From Rhodothermia bacterium (lineage in GTDB: Bacteria; Bacteroidota; Rhodothermia; Rhodothermales; UBA2364), in NCBI GenBank assembly GCA_017303715.1, contig JAFLBZ010000020.1, forward strand, positions 1 to 64,000: 64,000 bases of DNA. Reading direction: 5' to 3'. Shown piece after piece: positions 27,381 through 37,110 of the stretch. The position numbers and the translations under genes were made by a program. The notes beneath the pieces were generated by a model. That model searched no databases. It was given only the letters and a program-made list of their open reading frames with translations, and was not told the origin of the DNA. Numbering within the stretch: position 1 is the first letter of the stretch; each line of letters starts with the position of its first letter.

Positions 27381-30300
27381 CTAAGCAGCAGCTTGCTCCG
27401 TGTTTTTTGCCTCGAAAGAGACCTGTACCACCTTGCTCACGCCCATTTCTTGCATGGTGATGCCATACATGCGGTCTGCGGCCTCCATAGTGAGTTTGTT
27501 GTGCGTGACTAAAATGAATTGGGTGGTATCTGCAAATTGCCGAATGAGGCGCATAAAGCGCTCAATATTTGCATCGTCTAAGGGCGCATCTACCTCGTCG
27601 AGGATACAAAATGGGGAAGGTTTGACGAGGTAAATCGCAAAGAGCAAGGCAATGGCGGTAAGGGTTTTTTCACCTCCAGAAAGTTGAGAAATGCCGGAGG
27701 GCTGTTTGCCGCGTGGTTTAGCGACAATTTTGATTCCGGCCTCCAAGGGGTCTTCATCATCCAAAAGCAATTTTGCGGTATCGCCCGGATTAAACAGTCC
27801 TTCAAAGAGTGTTTGGAAGTGTTTGTTGATTTCGGCGAAGGTTTCGTTAAAGCGCCGTGTGGCCGTTTGATTGATTTCTTGGATGGTTTCTAAAAGGTTC
27901 TTTTCGGCGTCAGTTAAGTCTTTTTGTTGTTCTTTAATGAAGGCGAGGCGTTCTTTTTCCCGTTCAAAGTCTTCTAAAGCCAGTTCATTTACAGCGCCCA
28001 AAGCACGGATTTTTTGTCGGAGTTCGGCAGCTTCTTTTCTGGCCGTTTGCTCATCGAAAACCGCTTCCGTTTCGGTGTCGGTGGTTAAGGCGGCTTCGGT
28101 CACGACCATCGTAAGGTCAAGGCCCAACTCGTCTAAGGTGCGCTGCACAAGGTTTTCGAGCCGTGTGTTTCGCTCGGCTAATTGTACCGCCAGACGGTTT
28201 TCTTCCCGCTGAAAATCGTCTCGTTTGCGCCGGATTTCCCGTATTTGGGCTTCATCCGCCGAAATGGCGAAACGGGAATGGGAAACATTGTTTTCTGCTT
28301 GGTGGACGTTTTCGTCTTGGTTTGCTTTTTCTGCATACCCTTTAGCAAGTTCCTCTTCCAATTGTTGTTGGAGTTGTGCGGCTTTTCCTCGGCTTTCAAG
28401 CGCTAAATTAATTTCGGACTGGCGGTTTTGTGCACGACGTAGCAAAGAGGCCGCTTCTTCTTGTTTTCTACGCAGTTCATTTTCGAGAATCTGGGCATGA
28501 TTTTCCGCTTGGATGACTTGGATATTGGCCTCGTTCATGGCTTGTCCGGCGGTTCTTCGTTGGACTTCCGCTTCTCCGAAAATGGACTCTGCCGCCGTTC
28601 GATTGGTTTCCGCCGCTGTCACAAGGGCTTCTGCGTGTGTTACCCCTTCATTTTTTTCGGAGAAGGCCATACGGATTTGGGTGGATTCCTCTCCCAGTTG
28701 CTGTATTCGCGCTGTCAGTTCTTGTTCACGCTTCGCCGAGGCTGATTGTTCGTATTGGGCACGTTCACTTGCTTTTTCTGCCTCTGCGAGTTGCCGTTCT
28801 GCCTTTTGGAGTGCCAAACGTAGAAAAGGCAAATTGATGCTGGCCAACGCATCACGGATTTGCTTAAAGCGTGTGGCTTGGTCGGCCTTTTGTGTCTCAA
28901 GACTATGCAACTCTTCGCGGACTTGTGCCAATCGTTCTCGACGTCCTAACCGATTTGCGGTTGCTGGGGCATTTTTTTTGCTCCCACCATGCAGCGTTCC
29001 TTGTGTGTCTGCCCATTCGCCCGTTGGTGCGATAAATTTCAGAAATCGTTCAGCGGATTGATAAGCGGTAGCCAATGTTTGAGCGCGCTCAAAAGACTCG
29101 GTTAAATACACATTTCCCAATAAAATATTGGCCAAGGGGACATAGGTTTGGGCTGTACGAATGACCGAGACCGCCGGAATTGCGCCGTCTATGGTTACTT
29201 CTGGAACGTGTAATTCTGGCAAACGGTTCATCACCAAGAAGTCGGTTCGGCCTTTGCCTTGGGTGCGGAGTAAGGCGATGGCCGCTTGTGCTTCGGCCTC
29301 GGAGGCCACGACAAAGCACCCCGAAAAGTCGCGTAAGGCCGCATCTATCCCCACCTGATAAGCCACATCACACGCCAAGACATCCGAGACGGTAAGAGGT
29401 GGGGCTTGGCTCCAGTCCGTTTTTTTGGCCAGAAACTGAACCGCTTGGGAAAACTCTTCATAACTGGCCACCAAATTTTCCAAGAGTTTAGCCTCTGCAC
29501 CCAATGCCGAGGTTTTTTGCTCCGTAATCCGAAGGAGGTTCTGGGCCTCATTTAGGGCAGTGGTTTGCGACTCGTGGTTTTTTTCGGCCTCGGATAAGGT
29601 ATTTCGGGCCATTTCGACGGATTTATGGGCTTCTCCAAGTGCATCCGCCACGATTTTGGTTTTTTCAAACAGCGAAATTTGTCCTTCTTGATATGTTTTT
29701 CGTTCACGCACCAACCGTGCCACCTCGTTTTCAAGAAGTTCAATCTTATTGGTCAATCGTGCGGTTTCTGCTTGCAAGGCTGTACGGTCGTGAGTTGCCT
29801 TCCGTTCTGTTACGCGCAGCGCCTCTAATGTTTGTAAAGCCGCGTCGTATGCCTCTTGTGCTGTTTTTTGGCTTTCAAATGCTGTATGACGCGCCGCTAT
29901 TTTTTGGGCCAAGACCTTTTGCGCCACTGCTAATTTAGACGCCATTTCTTCCGACTGCTTCGAGAGTTGTTCGTGCCGCATATCGGCTTCTACGGCTTCG
30001 TGCTTTAGCCGCGAAAGGGACTTCTCGGCCTGGGCTTGCCGCTCTTTTTCCACCCGAAGATCGGCCTCTGCTTTGCGAATATGGTCTAAATGCACCGCCC
30101 GCTTTTGCACTTGGTCGGCAAGGCCGGTTTCCAAATGGGTGAGATACAACCGATGTTGCTCTATTTGTGCTTCTTGGGTTGTCAAATCTGTTTGAAGTAC
30201 GCCGATGGTTGTTTCCACCTCCACGTATCGGGCCGTGAATTGGTCAATCTCGGTTCGTAAGCGCAGTAACTCACGCCTCGCCAACTCGGTCTCCAAAAAC

Positions 30301-30968
30301 GTAAGTTTATCGCGGAAGTCTTTATATTTACGGGCTTTTCCAGCCTGATTTGCTAGGGAGCGCACTTGCCTCTCCAACTCATCTACCAAGTCTTGAACCC
30401 GCGCCAAATCTTGCTGGGTTCCTTCTAATTTCTGTATTGCCTGTTTACGCCGGATTTTATACTTTGTAATGCCAGCCGCTTCCTCAAACAACCTTCGGCG
30501 TTCGGTGACATTTTCCGATAAAATCTCCTCGATCATCTTTAGTTCAATCACCGAATACGCTCCCGCCCCCATTCCTGTGTCCATAAAAAGGTCTGTAATG
30601 TCCTTTAAACGGCAAGACACATTGTTCAACAGATATTCCGATTCACCACTGCGGTAGAGCCGCCGCGTAATCACCACTTCGGTATATTCTAAAGGTAAAA
30701 TACCACGATTGTTCTCGATGTGTAACGAGACCTCCGCCAACCCTAATGCCCGCCGTTTTGCCGTTCCATTAAAAATAACATTGTCCATTTTCTCCGAACG
30801 CAAAGCCCGTGCCCGCTGTTCACCCAAGACCCAACGTACCGCATCAATTACATTGGACTTGCCACAACCGTTTGGTCCGACAATAGCTGTTATGCCTTGG
30901 TGATAATGGATTTCGGTCTTCTGCGCAAAACTCTTGAAACCGTGTAACGTTATTTTTTTTAAATACAT
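27381..30968 (-). CDS. smc: Chromosome segregation protein SMC
   Basis: This is the structural-maintenance-of-chromosomes ATPase (1195 aa), which acts as a dimer with ScpA/ScpB in DNA loop extrusion and nucleoid segregation. The start at 30968 (MYLKKITLHGFKSFAQKTEI) is the conserved family N-terminus; the longer frame adds seven residues. Walker A is GPNGCGKSN (31-39). Long coiled coils flank a hinge at about 510-680 (VLACDVAYQVGIDAALRDF to DTQGTLHGGS). The ABC signature is ISQLSGGEKTLTA, and Walker B/D-loop is FCILDEVDAPLDDAN near the C-terminus. Full length with all motifs intact. Its neighbours are unrelated sugar genes; scpAB are not in the window. Confidence 0.97.
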   Translation of the reverse strand: MYLKKITLHGFKSFAQKTEIHYHQGITAIVGPNGCGKSNVIDAVRWVLGEQRARALRSEKMDNVIFNGTAKRRALGLAEVSLHIENNRGILPLEYTEVVITRRLYRSGESEYLLNNVSCRLKDITDLFMDTGMGAGAYSVIELKMIEEILSENVTERRRLFEEAAGITKYKIRRKQAIQKLEGTQQDLARVQDLVDELERQVRSLANQAGKARKYKDFRDKLTFLETELARRELLRLRTEIDQFTARYVEVETTIGVLQTDLTTQEAQIEQHRLYLTHLETGLADQVQKRAVHLDHIRKAEADLRVEKERQAQAEKSLSRLKHEAVEADMRHEQLSKQSEEMASKLAVAQKVLAQKIAARHTAFESQKTAQEAYDAALQTLEALRVTERKATHDRTALQAETARLTNKIELLENEVARLVRERKTYQEGQISLFEKTKIVADALGEAHKSVEMARNTLSEAEKNHESQTTALNEAQNLLRITEQKTSALGAEAKLLENLVASYEEFSQAVQFLAKKTDWSQAPPLTVSDVLACDVAYQVGIDAALRDFSGCFVVASEAEAQAAIALLRTQGKGRTDFLVMNRLPELHVPEVTIDGAIPAVSVIRTAQTYVPLANILLGNVYLTESFERAQTLATAYQSAERFLKFIAPTGEWADTQGTLHGGSKKNAPATANRLGRRERLAQVREELHSLETQKADQATRFKQIRDALASINLPFLRLALQKAERQLAEAEKASERAQYEQSASAKREQELTARIQQLGEESTQIRMAFSEKNEGVTHAEALVTAAETNRTAAESIFGEAEVQRRTAGQAMNEANIQVIQAENHAQILENELRRKQEEAASLLRRAQNRQSEINLALESRGKAAQLQQQLEEELAKGYAEKANQDENVHQAENNVSHSRFAISADEAQIREIRRKRDDFQREENRLAVQLAERNTRLENLVQRTLDELGLDLTMVVTEAALTTDTETEAVFDEQTARKEAAELRQKIRALGAVNELALEDFEREKERLAFIKEQQKDLTDAEKNLLETIQEINQTATRRFNETFAEINKHFQTLFEGLFNPGDTAKLLLDDEDPLEAGIKIVAKPRGKQPSGISQLSGGEKTLTAIALLFAIYLVKPSPFCILDEVDAPLDDANIERFMRLIRQFADTTQFILVTHNKLTMEAADRMYGITMQEMGVSKVVQVSFEAKNTEQAAA

Positions 30969-31244
30969 AGCAAAATAGTGCGGAAGCAAAAAAGCCTATT
31001 AAGATACGGCTCCCCACCTTCTGCTGAAGTGAAAAATAATTAGAGACTTTGTATGAGGTTAAAATCCAAAAAGAACCGTAACCTGTGTTGTGGATCGGGA
31101 TTGTCGGCAAATGGCTCCTACACTTGGCTTAAGCCATGCCATTGGAGAATGTACAACCGGAATTTAGCGCCATTGGGATAAAGGCCGCTCTAAAAGGAAA
31201 ATTTAGCTGGCTGAACGCAGCCAAGACCCAATCTACCCACAATC

Positions 31245-31283
31245 AATTACCCATGCTCAATTCTTAATTACCCATGCTCAATT
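31245..31283. repeat. Two 18-bp direct repeats, 21-bp period
   Basis: AATTACCCATGCTCAATT occurs at 31245-31262 and again at 31266-31283, six bases before the stop of the downstream ABC permease. The surrounding 320-bp gap (30969-31288) holds no gene. A small hairpin GGCTG-AACG-CAGCC at 31209-31222, followed on the minus strand by a T-rich stretch, may end the permease transcript. Confidence 0.6.
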
Positions 31284-31288
31284 TTGCC

Positions 31289-32551
31289 TCACGTCTTCAT
31301 CCCCGTAGTTGCAATTCCGGCAACGATATAGCGCTGGAAGATCAAGAAAAGAATGGCAACGGGGAACATGGCCAGAACAGCACCTGTCATAATTAAATGG
31401 CGCGTGTCCACATATGGCGAGCGGAAGTATTCTAAGCCCAGCGTCACGGTGCGATAATCTGGATCGTCTAAATAAATGAGCGGGCCCATCACATCTTGCC
31501 AAGCACCCACAAAGGTAAACAAGCCCACCACAATCAAAACCGGAATAGAATTGGGGAGGATGATGTAAAAAAATGTGCGGAAAGGGCCGCAGCCGTCAAT
31601 CGCCGCTGAGTCGTCCAATTCTTTGGGTAAAGTAAGCATGTATTGCCGGAGCAAAAACACATTAAATGCACCAGCCGTAAATTGTGGAACCACCAAGGGC
31701 AAAAAGGAATTGACCCAACCGATAGATTTGAAAATCGCGAACATCGGAATCATGGTGACTTGTGCCGGAATCATCATTGTTGCCAAAAGCACAACAAACC
31801 ATCCTTCGCGGCCTCGGAAGTTGAGACGGGCAAAGCCATATGCCACCAAACTACTGGAAAGAACTTGCCCAATCATGGAAAGAATACCAATAATAAAGCT
31901 GTTCCGCATAAAAAGTAGAAATCCGGTGGATTTTTCTTGGCCAATGGTGGCTTCCGGCCCACGCAAGGTTTCTGGATAATTTTCCCAACGTGCATGAAAG
32001 ACCCGCTGCTCGGCATGAGTACGGTTTTTAACCACTTGCACCTTGTCCGGCTTATGCTCCGTTGTAAAGAACAGTAATTCATCAAAAGAGGCTCCTTTGG
32101 GGCGCACCATCTTGGCCAAAAGCGGGATGGCTTCCGGTTCGCCCTCAATCTCGTGCATTGTAACCCCTTCAAAAAGAATGGAGGGTGGCCCTACAACCGA
32201 TTGAACCGCACTCTCGGGGAACCATTGCAGGTATTGTCCAGGTTTTAGGCTATCTAATCGAACATAATAAGCACCCGGTGTGGTATCCTTTGTCAAGAGG
32301 TCGCTACTTTTGCGTAATTGGTACCATAGGATGGAATCCTGTCCGGCGGCTTCCTTATAAATCCGTCCATTTGCAGGTAGGGATAAATGGACTTTGCGAT
32401 ACTCGGATGGATAATACGAGGGTGGCCGCATGGAAATCCCCTCAACAGACTTTATGGAGGAAATCAATACCCAATAAAAAGGGAAGAGGAACAGGCCCGA
32501 AATACCAATCAACGTAAGATATAAGAGGACACGCTTAAATTTCTTATCCAT
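31289..32551 (-). CDS. Sugar ABC permease (MalG type) with a large periplasmic insertion
   Basis: A 420-aa permease whose C-terminal part (209-420) is a normal MalG core with EAA loop DDSAAIDGCGPFRTFFYIILP and C-terminus YIVAGIATTGMKT. Membrane helix 1 is at about 8-31 and helix 2 at about 209-231. Between them lies a soluble stretch of about 175 residues, about 130 more than usual. The canonical NYPETL/NSFII motif appears just before helix 2, so the extra sequence (about 45-185) is inserted rather than appended. It is 3 bp downstream of the fused binding-protein/permease gene and must be its partner. The substrate is unknown; no ATPase is nearby. Confidence 0.88.
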   Translation of the reverse strand: MDKKFKRVLLYLTLIGISGLFLFPFYWVLISSIKSVEGISMRPPSYYPSEYRKVHLSLPANGRIYKEAAGQDSILWYQLRKSSDLLTKDTTPGAYYVRLDSLKPGQYLQWFPESAVQSVVGPPSILFEGVTMHEIEGEPEAIPLLAKMVRPKGASFDELLFFTTEHKPDKVQVVKNRTHAEQRVFHARWENYPETLRGPEATIGQEKSTGFLLFMRNSFIIGILSMIGQVLSSSLVAYGFARLNFRGREGWFVVLLATMMIPAQVTMIPMFAIFKSIGWVNSFLPLVVPQFTAGAFNVFLLRQYMLTLPKELDDSAAIDGCGPFRTFFYIILPNSIPVLIVVGLFTFVGAWQDVMGPLIYLDDPDYRTVTLGLEYFRSPYVDTRHLIMTGAVLAMFPVAILFLIFQRYIVAGIATTGMKT

Positions 32552-32554
32552 GGG

Positions 32555-34978
32555 TTATGCCTCCGAATGAACAAATTTTTTGGACAACTTAAATTGGATC
32601 ATCGTGATCGCAAAAATGATCACAAAAAGCACAACCGCCCAACTGGACGCTTTTCCCATCCGAAGATTGTTAAAAGCCTCGTGATAGATATTAACCGAAT
32701 AAAACTTGAGAGACTCTCCCGGCCCGCCAATGGTGATGGCATACTCCGCAAAAAACAAAGCGGGGGTAAAGACTTGAAAAGCACCGATGGTAGTCATAAC
32801 AACCATGAATAAAATCACTGGCGAGAGCATTGGAATGGTGATGGAGAAAAACCGTCGGAATGCGCCCGCGCCGTCAATCTCGGCGGCTTCGTAGAGCGAT
32901 CTCGGAATTTGTTTCATGCCTGCATAATAGATAATGGTTGCTCCACCCACCCAGAAAAAGTTCATCAAAACAACCGTTGTGAAGGCATGGGCTTCGTCTA
33001 ACCAATTGATAGGGTCTCCACCAAAAAATCCAATGATGTGGTTCACCACACCAAATTCCTTGTGGAACATGTTCATCCACAACACGGTAGCCGCTGCACC
33101 GGTAAACAAGGAAGGAAAATAAAAGATGGCCTTGAAGGCATCACTACCACGTACATCGCTCGTAAGCAAGCCAGCGGTAAAAATCCCCCCGATCAACGAA
33201 ATTGGAATGACCCATGCTGCATAGGTAAAGGTTTTTTGTAGGCCAAGCGTGAAAAAGCGATCCGAAAATAAATTGGTGTAATGTTGTGCGCCAATCCATT
33301 CCGGCGGTTTAATCATGTTCCAATCGGTAAAAGAAAGGTAAATGGAGGCCAACATAGGGCCTAAGGTGAAGAATAAAAATCCGGCCAACCAAGGCGAAAG
33401 TGCGGCATATCCCGCCAAACTTTGCCGCCAAGTGGGCTTGCTGATATAGGCTTTAGGCTCTTGGTTGCGCTTAAACCAAACCATGTATCCTGCTCCTGCC
33501 GAGGCCAGAAACAGCAAAATCAAGAGCGGTAGAACCACTTTTTCGGTAAATGTAGGCGGTCGTTTTTCTAACGTTTTGAAGGCTTCCGCCATTTCGTTAT
33601 GAAAAGTGGGCAAAGCAGAGCGCACCTCTTTTGCCACCAAATGGTTCATCTCAGCCTCGAAAGCGGCATGGTCTGCCTCCTTAAATGACCCTTTTCGGCT
33701 CCGCCATTCCGCCAGTTTCCTGTCGTAGAGCAAGCCCAACTTCAATTCCATGCGTTCTTCCCATTTAATCGGGATTTGTTCAATGTCCGAAAGCCTTGGG
33801 CAAATGTAGCTTTCTGCGGTTGGCATGTCTGTGGTAAAAGCTTCAAGCCCTTTTACACCGGCCTCATTGTTGTAGAAGGCATCCTTCGCCGAAATAAGGG
33901 TGGGCAGGCCGCGTAACGTCCTTCCGATTTCTCGCTGGGTAAACGCTCCGGCCAAAAAACGAACCAATTTCCAAGCCGCTTCTGGATTCTTAGCCCCAGA
34001 ATAAATGCCTACACCATTGGCACTAAACAACTGATTGGCCCGCGTCCCGTGTGGCGTTGGCGTGGCAATTAACCGAACGCCGGCGGCCTTATAATCCGGC
34101 AAAACCCAAGGGCCTAACCAAGCCATTGCAATGAGGTTGGATTTCAGCACGGCGTCACCGCCAAACTCCAAACTGGTAAGATTCGCCTTGGGCGCTTGAA
34201 CTCTGGAGGCAAAACGGTCTTGGAAGGTGTGAATAAGGCCCTTTACCAAGGCTTCATTCCCCAAGATGGTCGGTTTCGTGGGGTTTACCTGACGATCAAC
34301 ATAGCGTCCTCCCCAAATCCCATTCATGTGGTCGTTAAACCAACCACCAGACCCGACACCAATTTGCCGGACTTGGCCTTGGGCGTCACGTAGGGTGAGT
34401 TTACGGGCCAATGTTTTGTATTCTTCATATGTCATCGCCTTGTCCGGTCGGGGCCACTGGTCACGTGGGATACCGCGCGCCTCTAATTTGTCCACAGAAA
34501 TGAGTAAAGCACCAACGGCCAGTTCAATCGGGAAGCTATACAATTTCCCGTCCCATCGGAAGGCATCCAACGCACCTTTGTAATAAGCGCTTTGATCCAT
34601 ACCATCCCGTACCATATATTTATCTAAAGGCTGGAAAACCCCGTGCGAAATCCAAACCCCCGCACCCGATCCAAACATCGAGATCACATCAGGCGCAATT
34701 CCTGCTGCTACTTGAGTTTGTAATTTTGACCAATACTGCCCCCAAGGATAGATCGAAACATCTACCGCAATATCGGGGTGTTCTTGTACAAAGCGTTCTG
34801 TAACCGTTTTAAAAAGTCGAACAGTACTTTCCCCACCCCAAAAAGCCCATCGAACAACGGTTTTTTTGCCTTTGTACGACTTGTTTTCAATGATTTCACC
34901 CGCTTGAACAACAGAGGAAGCACATAAAAGGAACAGAACAATCCAAAGCGCATTGAATCTTAATCGTGTAGGGGGCAT
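32555..34978 (-). CDS. Fused ABC solute-binding protein and MalF-type permease
   Basis: The protein has 807 aa from the ATG at 34978, which begins a signal peptide (LWIVLFLLCASSVVQAG); upstream codons of the longer frame look non-coding. Residues about 40-440 are a family 1 solute-binding protein (VRWAFWGGESTVRLFKTVTE, GKLYSFPIELAVGALLISVD, NGVGIYSGAKNPEAAWKLVRF). A linker and membrane helix follow (about 482-502, LPLLILLFLASAGAGYMVWF). A MalF-type permease (about 525-807) completes the protein (AALSPWLAGFLFFTLGPMLAS; EAA loop EAAEIDGAGAFRRFFSITIP). The frame is continuous, so this is a real fusion and not two genes. The binding domain would be tethered on the periplasmic side of the transporter. 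Its partner is the insertion-bearing permease 3 bp downstream. Confidence 0.9.
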   Translation of the reverse strand: MPPTRLRFNALWIVLFLLCASSVVQAGEIIENKSYKGKKTVVRWAFWGGESTVRLFKTVTERFVQEHPDIAVDVSIYPWGQYWSKLQTQVAAGIAPDVISMFGSGAGVWISHGVFQPLDKYMVRDGMDQSAYYKGALDAFRWDGKLYSFPIELAVGALLISVDKLEARGIPRDQWPRPDKAMTYEEYKTLARKLTLRDAQGQVRQIGVGSGGWFNDHMNGIWGGRYVDRQVNPTKPTILGNEALVKGLIHTFQDRFASRVQAPKANLTSLEFGGDAVLKSNLIAMAWLGPWVLPDYKAAGVRLIATPTPHGTRANQLFSANGVGIYSGAKNPEAAWKLVRFLAGAFTQREIGRTLRGLPTLISAKDAFYNNEAGVKGLEAFTTDMPTAESYICPRLSDIEQIPIKWEERMELKLGLLYDRKLAEWRSRKGSFKEADHAAFEAEMNHLVAKEVRSALPTFHNEMAEAFKTLEKRPPTFTEKVVLPLLILLFLASAGAGYMVWFKRNQEPKAYISKPTWRQSLAGYAALSPWLAGFLFFTLGPMLASIYLSFTDWNMIKPPEWIGAQHYTNLFSDRFFTLGLQKTFTYAAWVIPISLIGGIFTAGLLTSDVRGSDAFKAIFYFPSLFTGAAATVLWMNMFHKEFGVVNHIIGFFGGDPINWLDEAHAFTTVVLMNFFWVGGATIIYYAGMKQIPRSLYEAAEIDGAGAFRRFFSITIPMLSPVILFMVVMTTIGAFQVFTPALFFAEYAITIGGPGESLKFYSVNIYHEAFNNLRMGKASSWAVVLFVIIFAITMIQFKLSKKFVHSEA

Positions 34979-35150
34979 AGGGGTTGGGTAATAGCTTAAA
35001 CAATGGGAAGGTTGCCACAACAAACGTGCCGTCAAGATACAACTAAAATACCTTGATATGAACAAAAAGCGCTTTCTGAAGGCTTTTTCCTAAACAACGT
35101 ATCGCGCAACGCAGGCTACAAGCGGCGGAACAAAGCAACTTTATGCTTTT

Positions 35151-36245
35151 TCACGCCTCAATTCCGATGACGTCTCGGAGGTGGTTAAAGCCATTTTGGT
35201 CTATACGGCTTAACAAACCTTTGTGGATGTTGGAAATCAGTCCCGGACCTTGATACACAAGTCCGGTATAGACCTGAAGCAGGGAAGCGCCAGCTTTAAT
35301 TTTCTCGAAAGCATCTTCTGCACATTGAATACCGCCCAAACCAATGATGGGCATTTGGCCAGACGTTTTTTGGTACAAGGTGCGAATAAGGGCGGTTGAG
35401 CGCTGTGCGAGTGGTTTACCGGAAAGCCCCCCACGACCAATTTCGGTAAGTCGGCTAATGGGCGTTTTGAGTCCGCGTCGGTCGGATGCCGTATTGGTGG
35501 CCATCAGTCCAGCAAGCGGATATTGGCCCATAACGGCAAGTAAATCATCCACATAGGCTAAGTCTGTCCGTGTCAACGAATGCGGAGGCGACATTTTTAC
35601 CAAAACGGGAACATCGAGACCAAGAGATGTACGGACTTCAAAAATAGCCTTTAGTAATTGGTCTAAGGCCATTGGGTCTTCAAAGGTTTTGCCTTCGGCG
35701 GTGTTGGGGCACGAGATATTAAGCGTCACGTACCCCGAAAATGGCGCCAAATGCCGGAAACTGGCCACGAAATCCTGAATGGCCGCCTCGCCCAAAATAT
35801 CGGGTGCATGGGTTTTTGCAATATTGATCCCCAATGGAATGGCCGTTGGGCCAAAAGCAGCAATTCGCTTGGCAACCACCTTTGCGCCATCATTGTTAAG
35901 CCCCATGCGGTTAATCAACGCCTCGTCCTCCGGAAGGCGAAAAGCACGTGGTTTAGGGTTTCCAGCAGATGGTTTTGCCGTGACGGAGCCTATTTCCATA
36001 AATCCAAAACCCAACAAAGGCCAAAAGCCTATGTGTCCGGCATTTTTATCAAATCCGGCAGCCAGTCCAACAGGTGTATTGAACTGGAGACCAAACAGAT
36101 TTTGGCGTAATCTCTCGTCCTCCACCACATACGTTGGCCTTGCCCAGTTTGGAGCTATTGCACCCCAAGACGCAGCCACCAAAGCAAAATGGTGAGCCGT
36201 TTCTGGTTCTAATCTGAACAAAAGAGGCTTCAAAAATTGGTACAT
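35151..36245 (-). CDS. pyrD: Dihydroorotate dehydrogenase (class 2-like)
   Basis: This enzyme oxidises dihydroorotate to orotate in pyrimidine synthesis (364 aa). The N-terminal extension (YQFLKPLLFRLEPETAHHFA) and overall length fit the membrane-associated, quinone-linked class 2. FMN-site motifs include GLAAGFDKNA (60-69), IGSVTAKPSAGNPKPR (85-100) and INRMGLNNDG (111-120), with GLGGIQCAEDAFEKIKAGAS near the C-terminus. The catalytic-base loop reads NISCPNT with Cys179, where typical class 2 enzymes have serine and class 1 enzymes cysteine. It stands alone, divergent from the next gene. Confidence 0.95.
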   Translation of the reverse strand: MYQFLKPLLFRLEPETAHHFALVAASWGAIAPNWARPTYVVEDERLRQNLFGLQFNTPVGLAAGFDKNAGHIGFWPLLGFGFMEIGSVTAKPSAGNPKPRAFRLPEDEALINRMGLNNDGAKVVAKRIAAFGPTAIPLGINIAKTHAPDILGEAAIQDFVASFRHLAPFSGYVTLNISCPNTAEGKTFEDPMALDQLLKAIFEVRTSLGLDVPVLVKMSPPHSLTRTDLAYVDDLLAVMGQYPLAGLMATNTASDRRGLKTPISRLTEIGRGGLSGKPLAQRSTALIRTLYQKTSGQMPIIGLGGIQCAEDAFEKIKAGASLLQVYTGLVYQGPGLISNIHKGLLSRIDQNGFNHLRDVIGIEA

Positions 36246-36352
36246 AGCGCTTAATATGATCCTTTTAAAGCGTGCATTGCGTAACGGTTAGTACAACGAT
36301 TCTATCGCAAACAACTTAAGACCAATTTTCCACAAATCAACCCTTATTTCTA

Positions 36353-37081
36353 ATGAAAAACCTTCTCTTACTTACTGGGCTTATCCTCTTTTGCTTCTCT
36401 ACAGCAACTGCCCAACGGCTTGAATATGGCCTAAAAGGTGGGACAAATATCAGCTTGATTACCGATGCCGACTACAAATTTAAGTCGGTTAAGGTGGCGC
36501 CGGGGTTTATGGCAGGCTTTTATGCTCGCACCAATACGCGGAGAATAGGTGCACAAATTGAGGCAATCTATGCCTCCAAACAATGGGGCACGGAAGAAGA
36601 ACGAGCCGGACAAACCAATACAACGATTCTCCGCCAGTTGGATACCCAAAACGGCTATCTCAGCATTCCCGTTATGTTCTACGCCAAATTGGGGCGTTTG
36701 GATATTGGTGCTGGGCCACAATTAAATGCACTACTGACCTCTGTTGCTAAGGGTCAGGAATTGATTAAAAACATTCAATCTGGAAATACCGAAGCCATCA
36801 AAGACCTTGCTTACGACTATTTGAAGGATAAAATTGGAGAAGGTGCGTATGCCGACATTCCAGCGGGGACACCACAGGAAGGCAGTCTATACGAAAAAGT
36901 GGGCTTGGACGCCAACTTTGGCTTGGGTCTAAACCTAAAAAGAACCCGTATTGAGGGGCGTCTCAATTATGGCCTAACCGATGTGATGAACAACTATTAT
37001 GTGAAGTTTCTAAACCCATCAGCCTACGACAACAACGAAAAATTGATTTCAGGGCAGGTCATATTGAGCATCAAACTCTAA
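36353..37081 (+). CDS. PorT-like outer-membrane beta-barrel protein
   Basis: The protein has 242 aa with a signal peptide (MKNLLLLTGLILFCFSTATAQ). The mature chain begins LEYGLKGGTNISLI, typical of the outer-membrane beta-barrel family related to PorT/porin_8. Strand motifs follow (VAPGFMAGFYARTN, IGAQIEAIYASKQWG, LSIPVMFYAKLGRLDIGAGPQ), and the C-terminus GQVILSIKL is a final barrel strand. Its function is unknown. It has its own promoter region, divergent from pyrD, and a clear terminator follows. Confidence 0.85.
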   Translation: MKNLLLLTGLILFCFSTATAQRLEYGLKGGTNISLITDADYKFKSVKVAPGFMAGFYARTNTRRIGAQIEAIYASKQWGTEEERAGQTNTTILRQLDTQNGYLSIPVMFYAKLGRLDIGAGPQLNALLTSVAKGQELIKNIQSGNTEAIKDLAYDYLKDKIGEGAYADIPAGTPQEGSLYEKVGLDANFGLGLNLKRTRIEGRLNYGLTDVMNNYYVKFLNPSAYDNNEKLISGQVILSIKL

Positions 37082-37110
37082 AATTGCCAATAACACAATA
37101 ATTTTTACTG

